Source of the DNA: Lachnospiraceae bacterium
GTDB taxonomy: Bacteria; Bacillota; Clostridia; Lachnospirales; Lachnospiraceae
NCBI GenBank assembly: GCA_009774145.1
Contig: VSND01000014.1
Coordinates: forward strand, 9,018 to 73,017
DNA length: 64,000 nt
Direction: 5' to 3'
Below the pieces are notes generated by a model that was given only the letters and a program-made list of their open reading frames with translations, was not told the origin of the DNA and did no database searches. The translations under genes and the position numbers were made by a program. Shown piece by piece: positions 50,767 through 60,001 of this stretch; the first letter of the stretch is position 1, and every line of letters starts with the position of its first letter.

Positions 50767-51356
50767 GTATAATGATTGTAGAAGATCGCGGGCAACAAGC
50801 GGGTAAGCATGAGACCAAGCACCAGTGGTTTGACAGTCATGATGTGGAGCTGTTGCAGGCACCGCTTCCGGTGGGAGATTACATACTCTATACGGATACA
50901 GTGGCGGACGTGATCCGGCGGAAAGCGAAGCGCGGGGTTGATCTGAAAAAGCTGGATTTTTTGGGGAGCTATAGGGTCTGTGTCGATACAAAAAAGGATA
51001 TGCAGGAGATTGTCGGGAATATCTGCGGGAAACAGCATGAACGATTCCGGGACGAGTGTATTCTTGCAAACAATAACGGAATCCGGCTGTATGTGTTGAT
51101 AGAAAACACAGATGGAATCCGGAGTGTTGATGATGTGTTTGTATGGAAGAATCCCAGATCGAAAATCCAGAAATGGATTACGATGCCATCTGGACAGCGC
51201 AGAAAGGTCTTGAAATATCCAGATGCGACCAGAGGAGAGACTCTTGCCAGGGCGATGATGACCATGCAGGAGCGGTATGGTGTTAAGTTTCTGTTCTGCC
51301 ATCCCGATGAAGCTGGAGAGCATATTTTGCAGTTGCTGACAGCACAGGAGGAATGA
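50763..51356 (+). CDS. ERCC4-domain (XPF/Mus81-like) nuclease
   Basis: 197 residues: IVEDRGQQAGKHETKHQWF near 4, LPVGDYILYTDTVADVIRRKAKRGVDLKKLDF with the VGDY and (degenerate) ERK-like VIRRK region, and VDTKKDMQEIVGNICGKQHERFRDECILA near 76. The usual ERKxxxD is VIRRKAKRGVDLKKLD here, so the active site is a variant. Probably processes branched DNA in phage recombination. Confidence 0.82.
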   Translation: MSIMIVEDRGQQAGKHETKHQWFDSHDVELLQAPLPVGDYILYTDTVADVIRRKAKRGVDLKKLDFLGSYRVCVDTKKDMQEIVGNICGKQHERFRDECILANNNGIRLYVLIENTDGIRSVDDVFVWKNPRSKIQKWITMPSGQRRKVLKYPDATRGETLARAMMTMQERYGVKFLFCHPDEAGEHILQLLTAQEE

Positions 51357-51357
51357 T

Positions 51358-52305
51358 ATGGCAGGCAGACCACCTAAAAAAGGGATTGATTATGCCGGGT
51401 GGTCAGTAAGTATTTTCGATAATGATACAAAGATAGATAAGCTGCTGGATGCTCACGGGTGGTGTGGATTTGGAATCTATTTCTACCTGTGCCAGCGGGC
51501 TTATGGCGGCGAAGGATATTTTTACCAATGGGGCTATGACGATTGTGCATCCACGTCAAGGAAGATGGGCGGCGGCATTGGTTCCGGTACTGTCCGGGAG
51601 GCAGTGGGCTACTGCTTGCAGATTGGTCTCTTTGATCAGGGGCTGTTTGACAGGTGGGGAGTCTTAACCAGTAGAGGTATCCAAAGAAGATATTGGGAAG
51701 TCGTTAAGGCGAGAGACGTGCGAACCGTGATTTCCGACTATTGGCTTTTGCAGGATGAGGAATGCAAAGGTTTAATAAAGCTGCCTTTAAATATGTATTT
51801 ATCGGATCGTAATGCTGATTACCAGACAGGAAAAGCGAATTTCCCGGCGGGAAATAGCAATTTCCCGACACAAAAGGAAAGTAAAGTAAAGAAAAGGAAA
51901 GAAAAGGAAATACCGCGCGCGAATCGATTCGAAGATTTCTGGTCGGCATATCCGAATCAACAGAGACGTCATCTTGCAGAAAAAGCATATTGTGATCTGA
52001 TAATCTCTGGAACCGTTAAAGAAGATGATCTGGTGGTTGCGGCTCAAAATTATGCGGACCATGTAAAGGAATCTGGAGACAAAATGTTTCTTCCGAATAA
52101 TTTTCTGGAGAAATGTGTATTTGAAGATTATCTGGAAATAAAGGAACCAGAGATTCCAAAGATGATTGAGACTCCACCAGAACTGGAAGAAGAACCAGAG
52201 CCGGATGCGGAGCAGCTTGCTGCAGAAGGATGGATTGATTTTAGGTCTATGAGCGATGAAGAACTTGAAAAATATATGAGAGAAGCGGCAGGAAATTATG
52301 TATGA
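51358..52305 (+). CDS. replisome organiser with Lin1244/Lin1753-like N-domain (DUF4373)
   Basis: 315 residues. The N-terminal winged-helix domain (DAHGWCGFGIYFYLCQRAYGGEGYFYQWGYDDCAS, about 27-61) is the DUF4373 replication-initiation type. A variable linker with two copies of NFP (ANFPAGNSNFPTQKE) follows, then a DnaD-like C-terminal part (FEDFWSAYPNQQRRHLAEKAYCDLI). It should load the phage helicase encoded next. Confidence 0.85.
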   Translation: MAGRPPKKGIDYAGWSVSIFDNDTKIDKLLDAHGWCGFGIYFYLCQRAYGGEGYFYQWGYDDCASTSRKMGGGIGSGTVREAVGYCLQIGLFDQGLFDRWGVLTSRGIQRRYWEVVKARDVRTVISDYWLLQDEECKGLIKLPLNMYLSDRNADYQTGKANFPAGNSNFPTQKESKVKKRKEKEIPRANRFEDFWSAYPNQQRRHLAEKAYCDLIISGTVKEDDLVVAAQNYADHVKESGDKMFLPNNFLEKCVFEDYLEIKEPEIPKMIETPPELEEEPEPDAEQLAAEGWIDFRSMSDEELEKYMREAAGNYV

Positions 52306-54130
52306 GTTTAAAGAGCGTGATGCCTACAGATTTTCACAGCATGTTGGGATAACAGCACAGACAAGAAATGGACAGTTGCATTTTTACAAATGTCCGTACT
52401 GCAACGGAAGTAAGAACAACGGAAATCCTGACTGTTTTGCTATTGACCTGAAGACTGGAATGTTCAAATGTCTGCGAGCAAGCTGCGGCGTAACTGGTAA
52501 TATGATCACTCTTTCCAGGGATTTTGATTTCTCTCTGGGAACAGAAACGGACGAGTATTACCGGCCCCGGAAGAAATATCGAAAGCTGCCAACACCAAAA
52601 GAGCCCTATGTACCAAAGGATCCTGCGATCAGATATCTGGAAAGCAGAGGGGTATCCGGAGAAACCGCTCACAAATATGAGATCACTGTCCAGAACAAGA
52701 ATGAAAATATACTGGTATTTCCGTTCTATGATGACCGGGGCGTATTGCAATTTGTGAAATATCGGAAAACGGATTTTGTCAAAGACCGGGATAAAAACAA
52801 AGAGTGGTGTGAGAAGGGTTGTAAGCCCATCCTGTTCGGCATGAAGCAGTGTAATGAGAAGTTTGATCGCCTGATTGTAACAGAAGGTCAGCTGGACAGC
52901 TTAAGCGTGGCGTCTGCCGGCTTGGAGAATGCAGTCTCTGTACCGAATGGAGCACAGGGATTTACATGGATTCCATATTGCTTCAACTGGGTGGCGAAGT
53001 TTCAGGAGATTGTTGTCTTTGGAGATTTTGAAAAAGGGCATATGACCCTGCTGGAAGATTTTCAGAGGCGATTTCCGAATAAGATCAGGCATGTCCGGGA
53101 GCAGGACTATCAGGGCTGCAAGGATGCCAATGAGTTATTGCAGAAGCATGGTTCGACGGCGGTTCGGCAGGCAGTAGAGAAGGCGGTTATGGTTCCGGTA
53201 CAGCGGGTTCTTCCGCTGGCAGATGTGGAGAATGTTAACATTTATGAACTGCCAAAGCTGAAAACCGGGATCCGGGAGTTGGACAGGACTTTATACGGCG
53301 GTCTGCCGTTTGGTATGGTCTGTGTGATAGCGGGGAAGCGCGGGGACGGAAAATCAACGGTGGCCAGTTGGATCATGGCCAATGCCACGGAGCAGGGATA
53401 TCCGACGTTTGCGTATTCCGGAGAACTTCCAAATTATCTGTATAAGAGTTGGTTTGACTTCCAGATCGCCGGTCGGAATCATATCACGGAAAACAGGACG
53501 GATTTTGGAACGGTGAACCGATTCATCGCAAAACGGAATCAGGAACTGATTAACGCATGGTATCGGGAGCAGGCTTACATCTATGATAGTCGGATTATTG
53601 ACACGGATGAGCAGGAGGATCTGCTGAAGAGCGTCACACGGGCCATTATGCAGTATGGAATTCGGGTTGTGCTGATCGATAATCTCATGACGGCCATGTA
53701 TATAGATGAAAAGCAGGGTACGGATAAATACGATCAGCAGGGACGGTTTGTCAGGGAACTGACGAAAATTGCTATTCGATATGATGTACTGATTCTTCTG
53801 GTGGCACACCGGCGGAAGAATGTTTCCTCTCCGGATGCCAATGATGAGGTTTCCGGTTCCGGAGATATCACGAATCTGGCCGGGATTACATTGAGCTATG
53901 ACCGGGGCGATAAAGACGATATCAAGAATGATCGTATGACAGAAGAACAGCGAAAGCTGATTATAGCTAAGAATCGTCTGTTTGGTAAAATCAATCTGAA
54001 TGGTATCATCCTTAGTTATGACGAGAAGTCCAAGCGGGTATATGGTCCCAGGGATGATGTGAATGTACAGTTCGGCTGGGATAGGTCTGACGGATTTGAG
54101 CAGGCTGGAGATATGGAGATTCCATTTTGA
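52298..54130 (+). CDS. primase-helicase (T7 gp4/Twinkle-like)
   Basis: 610 residues. Zinc-binding primase domain (CPYC near 32, CLRASC near 55), TOPRIM domain (IVTEGQLDSLSVASAG near 195) and a RecA-fold DnaB-type helicase (GKRGDGKSTVASW near 345, VVLIDNLMTAMYID near 457, LLVAHRRKNVSSP). One chain thus gives primer synthesis and unwinding. Overlaps the replisome organiser by 8 bases. Confidence 0.93.
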   Translation: MYEFKERDAYRFSQHVGITAQTRNGQLHFYKCPYCNGSKNNGNPDCFAIDLKTGMFKCLRASCGVTGNMITLSRDFDFSLGTETDEYYRPRKKYRKLPTPKEPYVPKDPAIRYLESRGVSGETAHKYEITVQNKNENILVFPFYDDRGVLQFVKYRKTDFVKDRDKNKEWCEKGCKPILFGMKQCNEKFDRLIVTEGQLDSLSVASAGLENAVSVPNGAQGFTWIPYCFNWVAKFQEIVVFGDFEKGHMTLLEDFQRRFPNKIRHVREQDYQGCKDANELLQKHGSTAVRQAVEKAVMVPVQRVLPLADVENVNIYELPKLKTGIRELDRTLYGGLPFGMVCVIAGKRGDGKSTVASWIMANATEQGYPTFAYSGELPNYLYKSWFDFQIAGRNHITENRTDFGTVNRFIAKRNQELINAWYREQAYIYDSRIIDTDEQEDLLKSVTRAIMQYGIRVVLIDNLMTAMYIDEKQGTDKYDQQGRFVRELTKIAIRYDVLILLVAHRRKNVSSPDANDEVSGSGDITNLAGITLSYDRGDKDDIKNDRMTEEQRKLIIAKNRLFGKINLNGIILSYDEKSKRVYGPRDDVNVQFGWDRSDGFEQAGDMEIPF

Positions 54131-54149
54131 GAGGAGGCGGGAATGGGAT

Positions 54150-54410
54150 ATGAGTATGGAAAAACTTAAAAGCTATTTTGAAATCTTTACAGCCTGCTGG
54201 AAATTCTTTCGGAAGTATGTGGAACTGATTGAAAAAGTTGATTCCAGGAATTCGCGGGATCAGGGAAAAATGGATGGTGATTCATACTGGGAAGCGCTTG
54301 TGAATGAGAGTGCAGAAATTTATGAGAGGTACGGAAATACAGACTTTGTAAAAGGTCTCCTTGTGGCGACTACAAAGGAGATCGAGAGAATCTATAAAAA
54401 GGAGCAGTGA
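54150..54410 (+). CDS. hypothetical phage protein
   Basis: 86 residues, helical: MSMEKLKSYFEIFTACWKFFRKYVE, then SYWEALVNESAEIYERYGNTDFVKGLLVAT. RBS GAGGAGG lies 12 bases upstream. Not recognised. Confidence 0.65.
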   Translation: MSMEKLKSYFEIFTACWKFFRKYVELIEKVDSRNSRDQGKMDGDSYWEALVNESAEIYERYGNTDFVKGLLVATTKEIERIYKKEQ

Positions 54411-55069
54411 GTTGTCCGGACATAAAACTGCAGTTGCTCCAGAAAAGAATTATGGGAAAACCATTAAAGAGGGAAGATAGAGTTTTTCTGTTGAATCAGG
54501 GAATCTGTCCAAAATGTCAAAAACGTGCTGTTGAGCCAAATCGTAAAATGTGCTATGAGTGCTTGGGACATGAGCGTGACAGATATCATCAAAGAAAAGC
54601 AGAAGGGAGTCTGAAAAAGAAAATAGTTTGTGGTAACAGCCGTAAAATGTCAGAGTATTATCGACGTAAAGAAGCTGGACTTTGTACTAAATGCGGACAG
54701 CGGAAGGCTGAACAGGGGTTGCTATGTAATCGCTGTTATGCGAAATATCGCACAAAACAGGTCGCCAGGCAGGATGATATCCGGAGATCAGAACGACCAG
54801 CATATGGAAGGTGCTATATATGTGGAACGGAAGAACTGTATGATGGACATAAAGTATGCAGGTTATGTTATGAGAAACGTTTGGAAACACTTCCTGCAAT
54901 GTGGGCACATATGGATAATTCCTATTTTCGGTCACAGAATGATCTGGAATATACTATGAGGAATTCAGATAAACAGAAAGGAGACAGGCTTTCCGGTAAG
55001 ATGCACATCGGCGCCTTTGGAAAATATGAGCGGAAACATGAAAGTCAAATGGCTGGACAAATACTGTAA
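54407..55069 (+). CDS. multi-zinc-finger phage protein
   Basis: 220 residues with at least three CxxC knuckle pairs: CPKC/CYEC near 34 and 49, CTKC/CNRC near 93 and 106, CYIC/CRLC near 136 and 150, separated by Arg/Tyr-rich linkers (RYHQRKAEG, EYYRRKEAG). GTG start overlapping the previous stop. It probably binds nucleic acid; nothing more can be said. Confidence 0.7.
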   Translation: MSCPDIKLQLLQKRIMGKPLKREDRVFLLNQGICPKCQKRAVEPNRKMCYECLGHERDRYHQRKAEGSLKKKIVCGNSRKMSEYYRRKEAGLCTKCGQRKAEQGLLCNRCYAKYRTKQVARQDDIRRSERPAYGRCYICGTEELYDGHKVCRLCYEKRLETLPAMWAHMDNSYFRSQNDLEYTMRNSDKQKGDRLSGKMHIGAFGKYERKHESQMAGQIL

Positions 55070-55238
55070 CATCTGCGGTAAGCAGTTAAACAGCTGGGAT
55101 GTCCGGCTGTCAAAAACGCTGGCATATAAAATACCTGTTTGCGAGAAATGCATAGCGAAAGAATATGACATGGAAGTAGACAGCCTTCGCAGCCGGATGG
55201 AGAATTTTTTTGGCATGCGGCCGTGTCAGGGAATATGA
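55038..55238 (+). CDS. small zinc-ribbon phage protein
   Basis: 66 residues from ATG 55038 (alternative 55026): CNICGKQLN near 10 and CEKCIAKEY near 36 form a probable zinc site. It overlaps the previous gene end. Not recognised. Confidence 0.6.
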   Translation: MKVKWLDKYCNICGKQLNSWDVRLSKTLAYKIPVCEKCIAKEYDMEVDSLRSRMENFFGMRPCQGI

Positions 55239-55247
55239 GGCAGACAG

Positions 55248-56432
55248 ATGGGTGAGTATAATCTTTTGACACAGAGACTGCTTGCGGAAGGATACACGGC
55301 AGAAAACTATCCGGACTATGTGCGTTTGCCTGGGGGCTGTTGGGGGAAGGATCTTCTGCGAAACATATATGGCGGATTTGAATATACATATCAATATCGT
55401 TCACAAATGGTATTCAAAACAAAATGCGGGCTGCTTGTAAAAGGAAGTTCTTTTATTGGCAGCATGTCGTATATGGGAATTCTCTGGATTCCGGAAAATG
55501 ACAATCCGGTTGTTAACTGTCCGTATCGGAAAGATTCCTGTGATCTGCGGAATCCTGTGCTGGGCGGTGCGCATGGCGGAGGACTTTCTAAAATTTTTCA
55601 ATGCGACTGCCATCTAACAGATGAACCATATGATTATGAAAAAAGTATGGATAAAGTCCGTAACGATGAAGCCAGGGAGAAAAGGAAGAAATATGAAGCG
55701 TTCGCAAAAAGCAAAAACGGCCATGTCTGCCAGTGGCACGCTGTTTATAATGACCGGACGGGAAAATGGTCGCATGATTATGATCCAATGATATGTTCAA
55801 AACGTTGCCTGAATGTTGGAGAAATCTGTGATTTTACACACCTTCCGGTCAGTAAGAAAAAGGGAAATGTGTTTTATGATGTGAAAATATCATACATTCG
55901 GCATGATGGAACTCTATTTGACGGTGAAAAGATTGTGAAAATCAACAAAGGCGTTCGTCTTTTTGAAACCGGAAAATCCATGACAATCTGCGAAGCGGCA
56001 GTCCGAAAGTGCAGGCAGGAGATTGCGGGAAGAGAAAGAAATAAATTTCATTCGGAGATTCTTTTGTGCGGCTGGAAGGTGGAAGTATTGAATATTCGTG
56101 CTGAACATCGGGAGAGCCGGGACCTGATGCAGGATCTGGAGGATATTCAAAATGGAATACAGATCATTCATGCTTCGGATCTTGACAGGAAGAAAAAAGA
56201 AGAGAAAAAAGAGCGGGCGCAGCAGGCCAGGCAGAAAAAAATTGAAAGGCTGGAAAAGAAACTTCTGGATATTGGTTATTACAATCTGGAAGAATACAGC
56301 CTCGACAAAATCCATGCTGATAAATGGCTTGGAGAAAAAAGAATTGCGGAACTGGAAGAACTGCGGAAACGCAGGCTGAAAGAGGAACAGGAAAAGCCGG
56401 TACAACTCAGTCTGTTTGATATGAACCGGTAA
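55248..56432 (+). CDS. phage protein with C-terminal sliding-clamp motif
   Basis: 394 residues. The first 210 hold several Cys/His pairs (NCPYRKDSCDLRNP, FQCDCHL, HVCQWH, ICSKRC) in a compact domain. The middle (about 215-290) is beta-rich, and the last 90 residues are a charged coiled coil that ends EKPVQLSLFDMNR. QLSLF is the classical beta-clamp-binding pentapeptide, so the protein may be recruited to the replication fork. The function of the main domain is unknown. Confidence 0.7.
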   Translation: MGEYNLLTQRLLAEGYTAENYPDYVRLPGGCWGKDLLRNIYGGFEYTYQYRSQMVFKTKCGLLVKGSSFIGSMSYMGILWIPENDNPVVNCPYRKDSCDLRNPVLGGAHGGGLSKIFQCDCHLTDEPYDYEKSMDKVRNDEAREKRKKYEAFAKSKNGHVCQWHAVYNDRTGKWSHDYDPMICSKRCLNVGEICDFTHLPVSKKKGNVFYDVKISYIRHDGTLFDGEKIVKINKGVRLFETGKSMTICEAAVRKCRQEIAGRERNKFHSEILLCGWKVEVLNIRAEHRESRDLMQDLEDIQNGIQIIHASDLDRKKKEEKKERAQQARQKKIERLEKKLLDIGYYNLEEYSLDKIHADKWLGEKRIAELEELRKRRLKEEQEKPVQLSLFDMNR

Positions 56433-56494
56433 AATTTTAAAGAAAGGAGACCGAATCCCCGGCCGGGAAAGATGCATCGGATTCCTTTTGAGAG

Positions 56495-59002
56495 ATGAAT
56501 TACAGAGAATTTTTAGAGACAAAGATAGAACTGGCAACAGAGAGCGGATTTGTCATCGATCCGGCGGAACTGAATCCGGCGCTGAAGCCGCACCAGAGAG
56601 ATGCCGTTGCATGGGCGTTGAAGGGTGGCAGGCGTGCTCTGTTTGAGAGTTTTGGGCTTGGTAAGACGGTGCAGGAACTGGAATTTTGCAGACAGGCGAT
56701 CCGGCACGAAGGATATCGGGCATTGATTGTGTGCCCTTTGGGAGTGAAGCAGGAGTTCCAGCGGGATGCGGTGCAGGTGCTGGGATATGGGAAGCCGGAG
56801 TATGTGCGGACTATGCAGGAAGTGTTTGATTCACAGGCGGAGATTCTCCTGACAAATTATGAGAGAGTCCGGGATGGGGATATAGATCCTTTGTATTTCA
56901 CTGCCGTATGTCTGGATGAGGCTTCTGTTCTGCGAAGTTTTGGGAGTAAGACCTATCAGACGTTTCTGGAAAAATTCAGGGGAGTGTCATATAAACTTGT
57001 AGCAACTGCCACGCCGTCACCAAACCGGTATAAAGAACTGATTCATTACGCTGGCTATCTGGAAGTGATGGATACCGGGCAGGCGTTGACACGGTTCTTT
57101 CAGAGGGACAGCACGAAAGCAAACAATCTGACCCTGTATCCAAACATGGAGGATGAGTTTTGGCTGTGGGTGTCCAGCTGGGCGCTGTTCATTACAAAGC
57201 CTTCGGATCTGGATCCGGAATATCTGGATCATGGGTATGACCTGCCACCGCTGGATGTGCGCTGGCATGAGATCCCGGTTCATTATGGGGATACTGCCGA
57301 TCATAATGGACAGATGCAGCTGTTCATGGAAGCGGCAGCCGGACTCAAAGAAGCGGCGCAGGTAAAACGGGACAGCATCGGGCAGCGTGTGGAAAAGATG
57401 CGGGAGATTGTGGAAAGTTCTTCTGAAGATCATTTTATCCTGTGGCATGATCTGGAAGCGGAGCGGCACGCCATAAAGAAAGCTCTGCCGGAGGCAGTTG
57501 ATATCTATGGATCGCAGGACTATGATCTACGGGAGCAGCGAGTAATCGACTTTTCGGAGGGCCGGATTCGGCTGTTTGCTACAAAGAAATCTCTGTCCGG
57601 GGCCGGATGCAATTTCCAGAAGTATTGTCATCGGGAAATCTTTCTGGGGATCGACTATGAGTTTAATGATTTTATTCAGGCGGTGCACCGTTGCTACCGT
57701 TTTCTCCAGACGGAGCCAGTGATTATAGACATCATCTATATGGAAAATGAGCGTCAGATCAAAGAGGCGTTGTTGGAAAAGTGGAAGAATCATGATTATA
57801 TGGTTCAGCGTATGACGGATATTGTGAAAAAGTATGGCCTGAACATGGCCGGGAAGACAAAGCAGCTGGAAAGAAAGATGGGAGTGAAGACAGTGCGGAT
57901 AAAAGGACAGAGATATACAGCGGTTCATGATGACTGTGTGGAAGAGACAAGGCGGATGGCCAGTGACAGCATTGGACTAATCCATACGTCAATCCCGTTC
58001 GGAAATCATTATGAGTATTCTGCGAATTATAATGATTTCGGGCATAACCAGAATACGGAGAACTTCTTCCGGCAGATGGATTTTCTTACGCCGGAACTGC
58101 TCCGGATCCTGAAGCCCGGGAGAGTAGCGGCAATCCATGTAAAGGACCGGGTGCTGTTCGGGAATGCCACGGGTACCGGAATGCCGACGGTTGAGCCGTT
58201 CCATGCGTTATGCATCGAACACTATATGAAGCATGGATTCCAGTATTTCGGCATGATCACAGTCGTGACGGATGTAGTCAGGGAGAACAATCAGACCTAC
58301 CGTCTGGGGTGGACGGAGCAGTGCAAAGACGGTTCCAAGATGGGAGTTGGTTGTCCGGAATATATTCTTCTGTTCCGGAAGCTTCCGACAGACAAATCTA
58401 CAGCATATGCGGACGATCCTGTGAAGAAGAGTAAGGATGATTATACACGGGCCCAGTGGCAGATAGATGCCCATGGTTACTGGAGAAGCTCTGGGGATCG
58501 GCTGGTGAGGAAGGAAGAACTTCGGGATGTTCCTGTAGAGAGTTTGCAGAAGGTGTATCGGCAATACTCACGGGGAAATGTCTACAGCTATAAGGATCAT
58601 GTGCAACTGGCAAAAGAACTGGATCAGGACGGCCGGCTCCCGGCGACTTTTATGGTGGTAGCTCCGGGATCCTGGAATCAGCTGGAAGTCTGGGACGATA
58701 TCAACCGGATGCGGACGCTGAATACCAGCCAGAGCCGCAGGCGGGCCCAGATGCATGTCTGCCCGCTTCAGTTGGATATCGTGGAACGTATCATCACCAG
58801 ATACAGCAATGAAGGCGATCTTGTACTTGACCCGTTCGGTGGCTTGATGACGGTACCGATGATGGCTATAAAGATGGGGCGCAGAGGATACGGGATCGAG
58901 CTGAATCCGGACTATTTCCGGGATGGAGTCGGGTACCTGCAGGCTGCGGAGGATGAGATGGAAGAGCCGACGCTGTTTGATTTTCTGGGAGTGACGGGAT
59001 GA
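56495..59002 (+). CDS. SNF2-like helicase fused to a DNA methyltransferase
   Basis: 835 residues. N-terminal SF2 helicase: ALKPHQRDAVAWALKGGRRALFESFGLGKTVQ (Walker A variant FGLGKT near 51-56), LDEASVLRSFG (DEAS box) and TATPSPNRYKE, with a second lobe ending FIQAVHRCYRF near 408. The C-terminal N4/N6 methyltransferase has TSIPFGNHYEYS near 497 in place of the catalytic (D/N/S)PP(Y/F), and DPFGGLMTVPMMAIKMGRRGYG near 775. Related helicase-methylase fusions occur in phages of this group and may protect replicating DNA from restriction. Confidence 0.88.
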   Translation: MNYREFLETKIELATESGFVIDPAELNPALKPHQRDAVAWALKGGRRALFESFGLGKTVQELEFCRQAIRHEGYRALIVCPLGVKQEFQRDAVQVLGYGKPEYVRTMQEVFDSQAEILLTNYERVRDGDIDPLYFTAVCLDEASVLRSFGSKTYQTFLEKFRGVSYKLVATATPSPNRYKELIHYAGYLEVMDTGQALTRFFQRDSTKANNLTLYPNMEDEFWLWVSSWALFITKPSDLDPEYLDHGYDLPPLDVRWHEIPVHYGDTADHNGQMQLFMEAAAGLKEAAQVKRDSIGQRVEKMREIVESSSEDHFILWHDLEAERHAIKKALPEAVDIYGSQDYDLREQRVIDFSEGRIRLFATKKSLSGAGCNFQKYCHREIFLGIDYEFNDFIQAVHRCYRFLQTEPVIIDIIYMENERQIKEALLEKWKNHDYMVQRMTDIVKKYGLNMAGKTKQLERKMGVKTVRIKGQRYTAVHDDCVEETRRMASDSIGLIHTSIPFGNHYEYSANYNDFGHNQNTENFFRQMDFLTPELLRILKPGRVAAIHVKDRVLFGNATGTGMPTVEPFHALCIEHYMKHGFQYFGMITVVTDVVRENNQTYRLGWTEQCKDGSKMGVGCPEYILLFRKLPTDKSTAYADDPVKKSKDDYTRAQWQIDAHGYWRSSGDRLVRKEELRDVPVESLQKVYRQYSRGNVYSYKDHVQLAKELDQDGRLPATFMVVAPGSWNQLEVWDDINRMRTLNTSQSRRRAQMHVCPLQLDIVERIITRYSNEGDLVLDPFGGLMTVPMMAIKMGRRGYGIELNPDYFRDGVGYLQAAEDEMEEPTLFDFLGVTG

Positions 59003-59592
59003 AATACCAGATTGACGGTCAGATAGATATGTTTAAATATCTTTCTGGACAAATATCAATAGGCGGGTGTGGTCCTTGTGTTTGCAGAAAATGTCTGTAC
59101 TGGTGGAGCAGCCGGTGCCCATATGGAAGTTGCTTCGATGATGAAAGAGCCAGGACAGATCCGTACGATAAAGCGCATGCGGATAAGTCTCCAAGAACCG
59201 GATGGAGCAACTGGAACAAACCGGGAGAGCAGGCGCACTGGTGCCGCGGAGGAATCTGCTATCCGGTGTTCTATTGCAGAAAATTTGTGAAATATGAAGG
59301 CTCTGTAATAGAAGAATGCATTGGATGTAACATTCAGGTGTTTCAGGATGGACATATCAGCTGCTCTCTGAAAGATACCATAGGATGCGAATCATGTATC
59401 AGCGAAAATGAGGGCAGAAACCTGGAAAGTACGTATGATTGCCAGTATATGACCGACACAGGATGTTCCCGGATGATTACAGCGAAGAACTTGATTCTGG
59501 ATGAAATCATGTCAGGTGGGGTAATAGAAATGTGCAAAGAACAGTGCTGTAGAGGATGTATAAAAGTGTGTGAATATCGATGCGGACAGTGA
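58999..59592 (+). CDS. cysteine-rich phage protein
   Basis: 197 residues with more than twenty cysteines in spaced pairs (CGPCVCRKC near 24-32, CIGCNIQ, CESCIS, CKEQCCRGCIKVCEYRCG at the end). Its ATG overlaps the methyltransferase stop (ATGA). Zinc binding is likely. The N-terminus GQIDMFKYL resembles a weak clamp-binding peptide. Unknown function. Confidence 0.65.
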   Translation: MKYQIDGQIDMFKYLSGQISIGGCGPCVCRKCLYWWSSRCPYGSCFDDERARTDPYDKAHADKSPRTGWSNWNKPGEQAHWCRGGICYPVFYCRKFVKYEGSVIEECIGCNIQVFQDGHISCSLKDTIGCESCISENEGRNLESTYDCQYMTDTGCSRMITAKNLILDEIMSGGVIEMCKEQCCRGCIKVCEYRCGQ

Positions 59593-59620
59593 AATGGTCT
59601 GGTGAAAATTATATGGAGAT

Positions 59621-59989
59621 ATGAGCATGAAGAAAGAAGCTAAACCGGAACAAAGATTGAAAGAGGAATGTTCGGAACTGATACAGTCAGTTAAACATTG
59701 GAAAGATATAAATGAAAACGGATGCAGTGATCCTTTCTGGTCAGATGGAGATAACATGAATCTTGTAAGAAACCACATCCTCTTTCATAAAAAGAATATA
59801 TCTGATATTTGCAGTGAAAACGGTTTTTCTTTTCCGGAAGAATATTATATTCCCATTCCTCCGGAAGTTCCCAGAGGCTATATGGCGAACCTGAAACAGC
59901 AGAGGAGAGTCGAAAGATTGAGGCAGATGGGAAACAGATTAACTACGAAAAAAACTCATTATGATGATTTACAAATGAGTTTTGTGTGA
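59621..59989 (+). CDS. hypothetical phage protein
   Basis: 122 residues with a mixed helical N-half and a proline-rich centre (EEYYIPIPPEVPRGYMANLKQQRR). RBS GGAGATATG region is weak. Not recognised. Confidence 0.6.
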   Translation: MSMKKEAKPEQRLKEECSELIQSVKHWKDINENGCSDPFWSDGDNMNLVRNHILFHKKNISDICSENGFSFPEEYYIPIPPEVPRGYMANLKQQRRVERLRQMGNRLTTKKTHYDDLQMSFV

Positions 59990-60001
59990 GAGGAGCGAGA
60001 C

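Noticed and set aside
58027..58215. disrupted or frameshifted methyltransferase
   Set aside because: The 835-codon frame is continuous; the SIPF loop is a substitution, not a frameshift.
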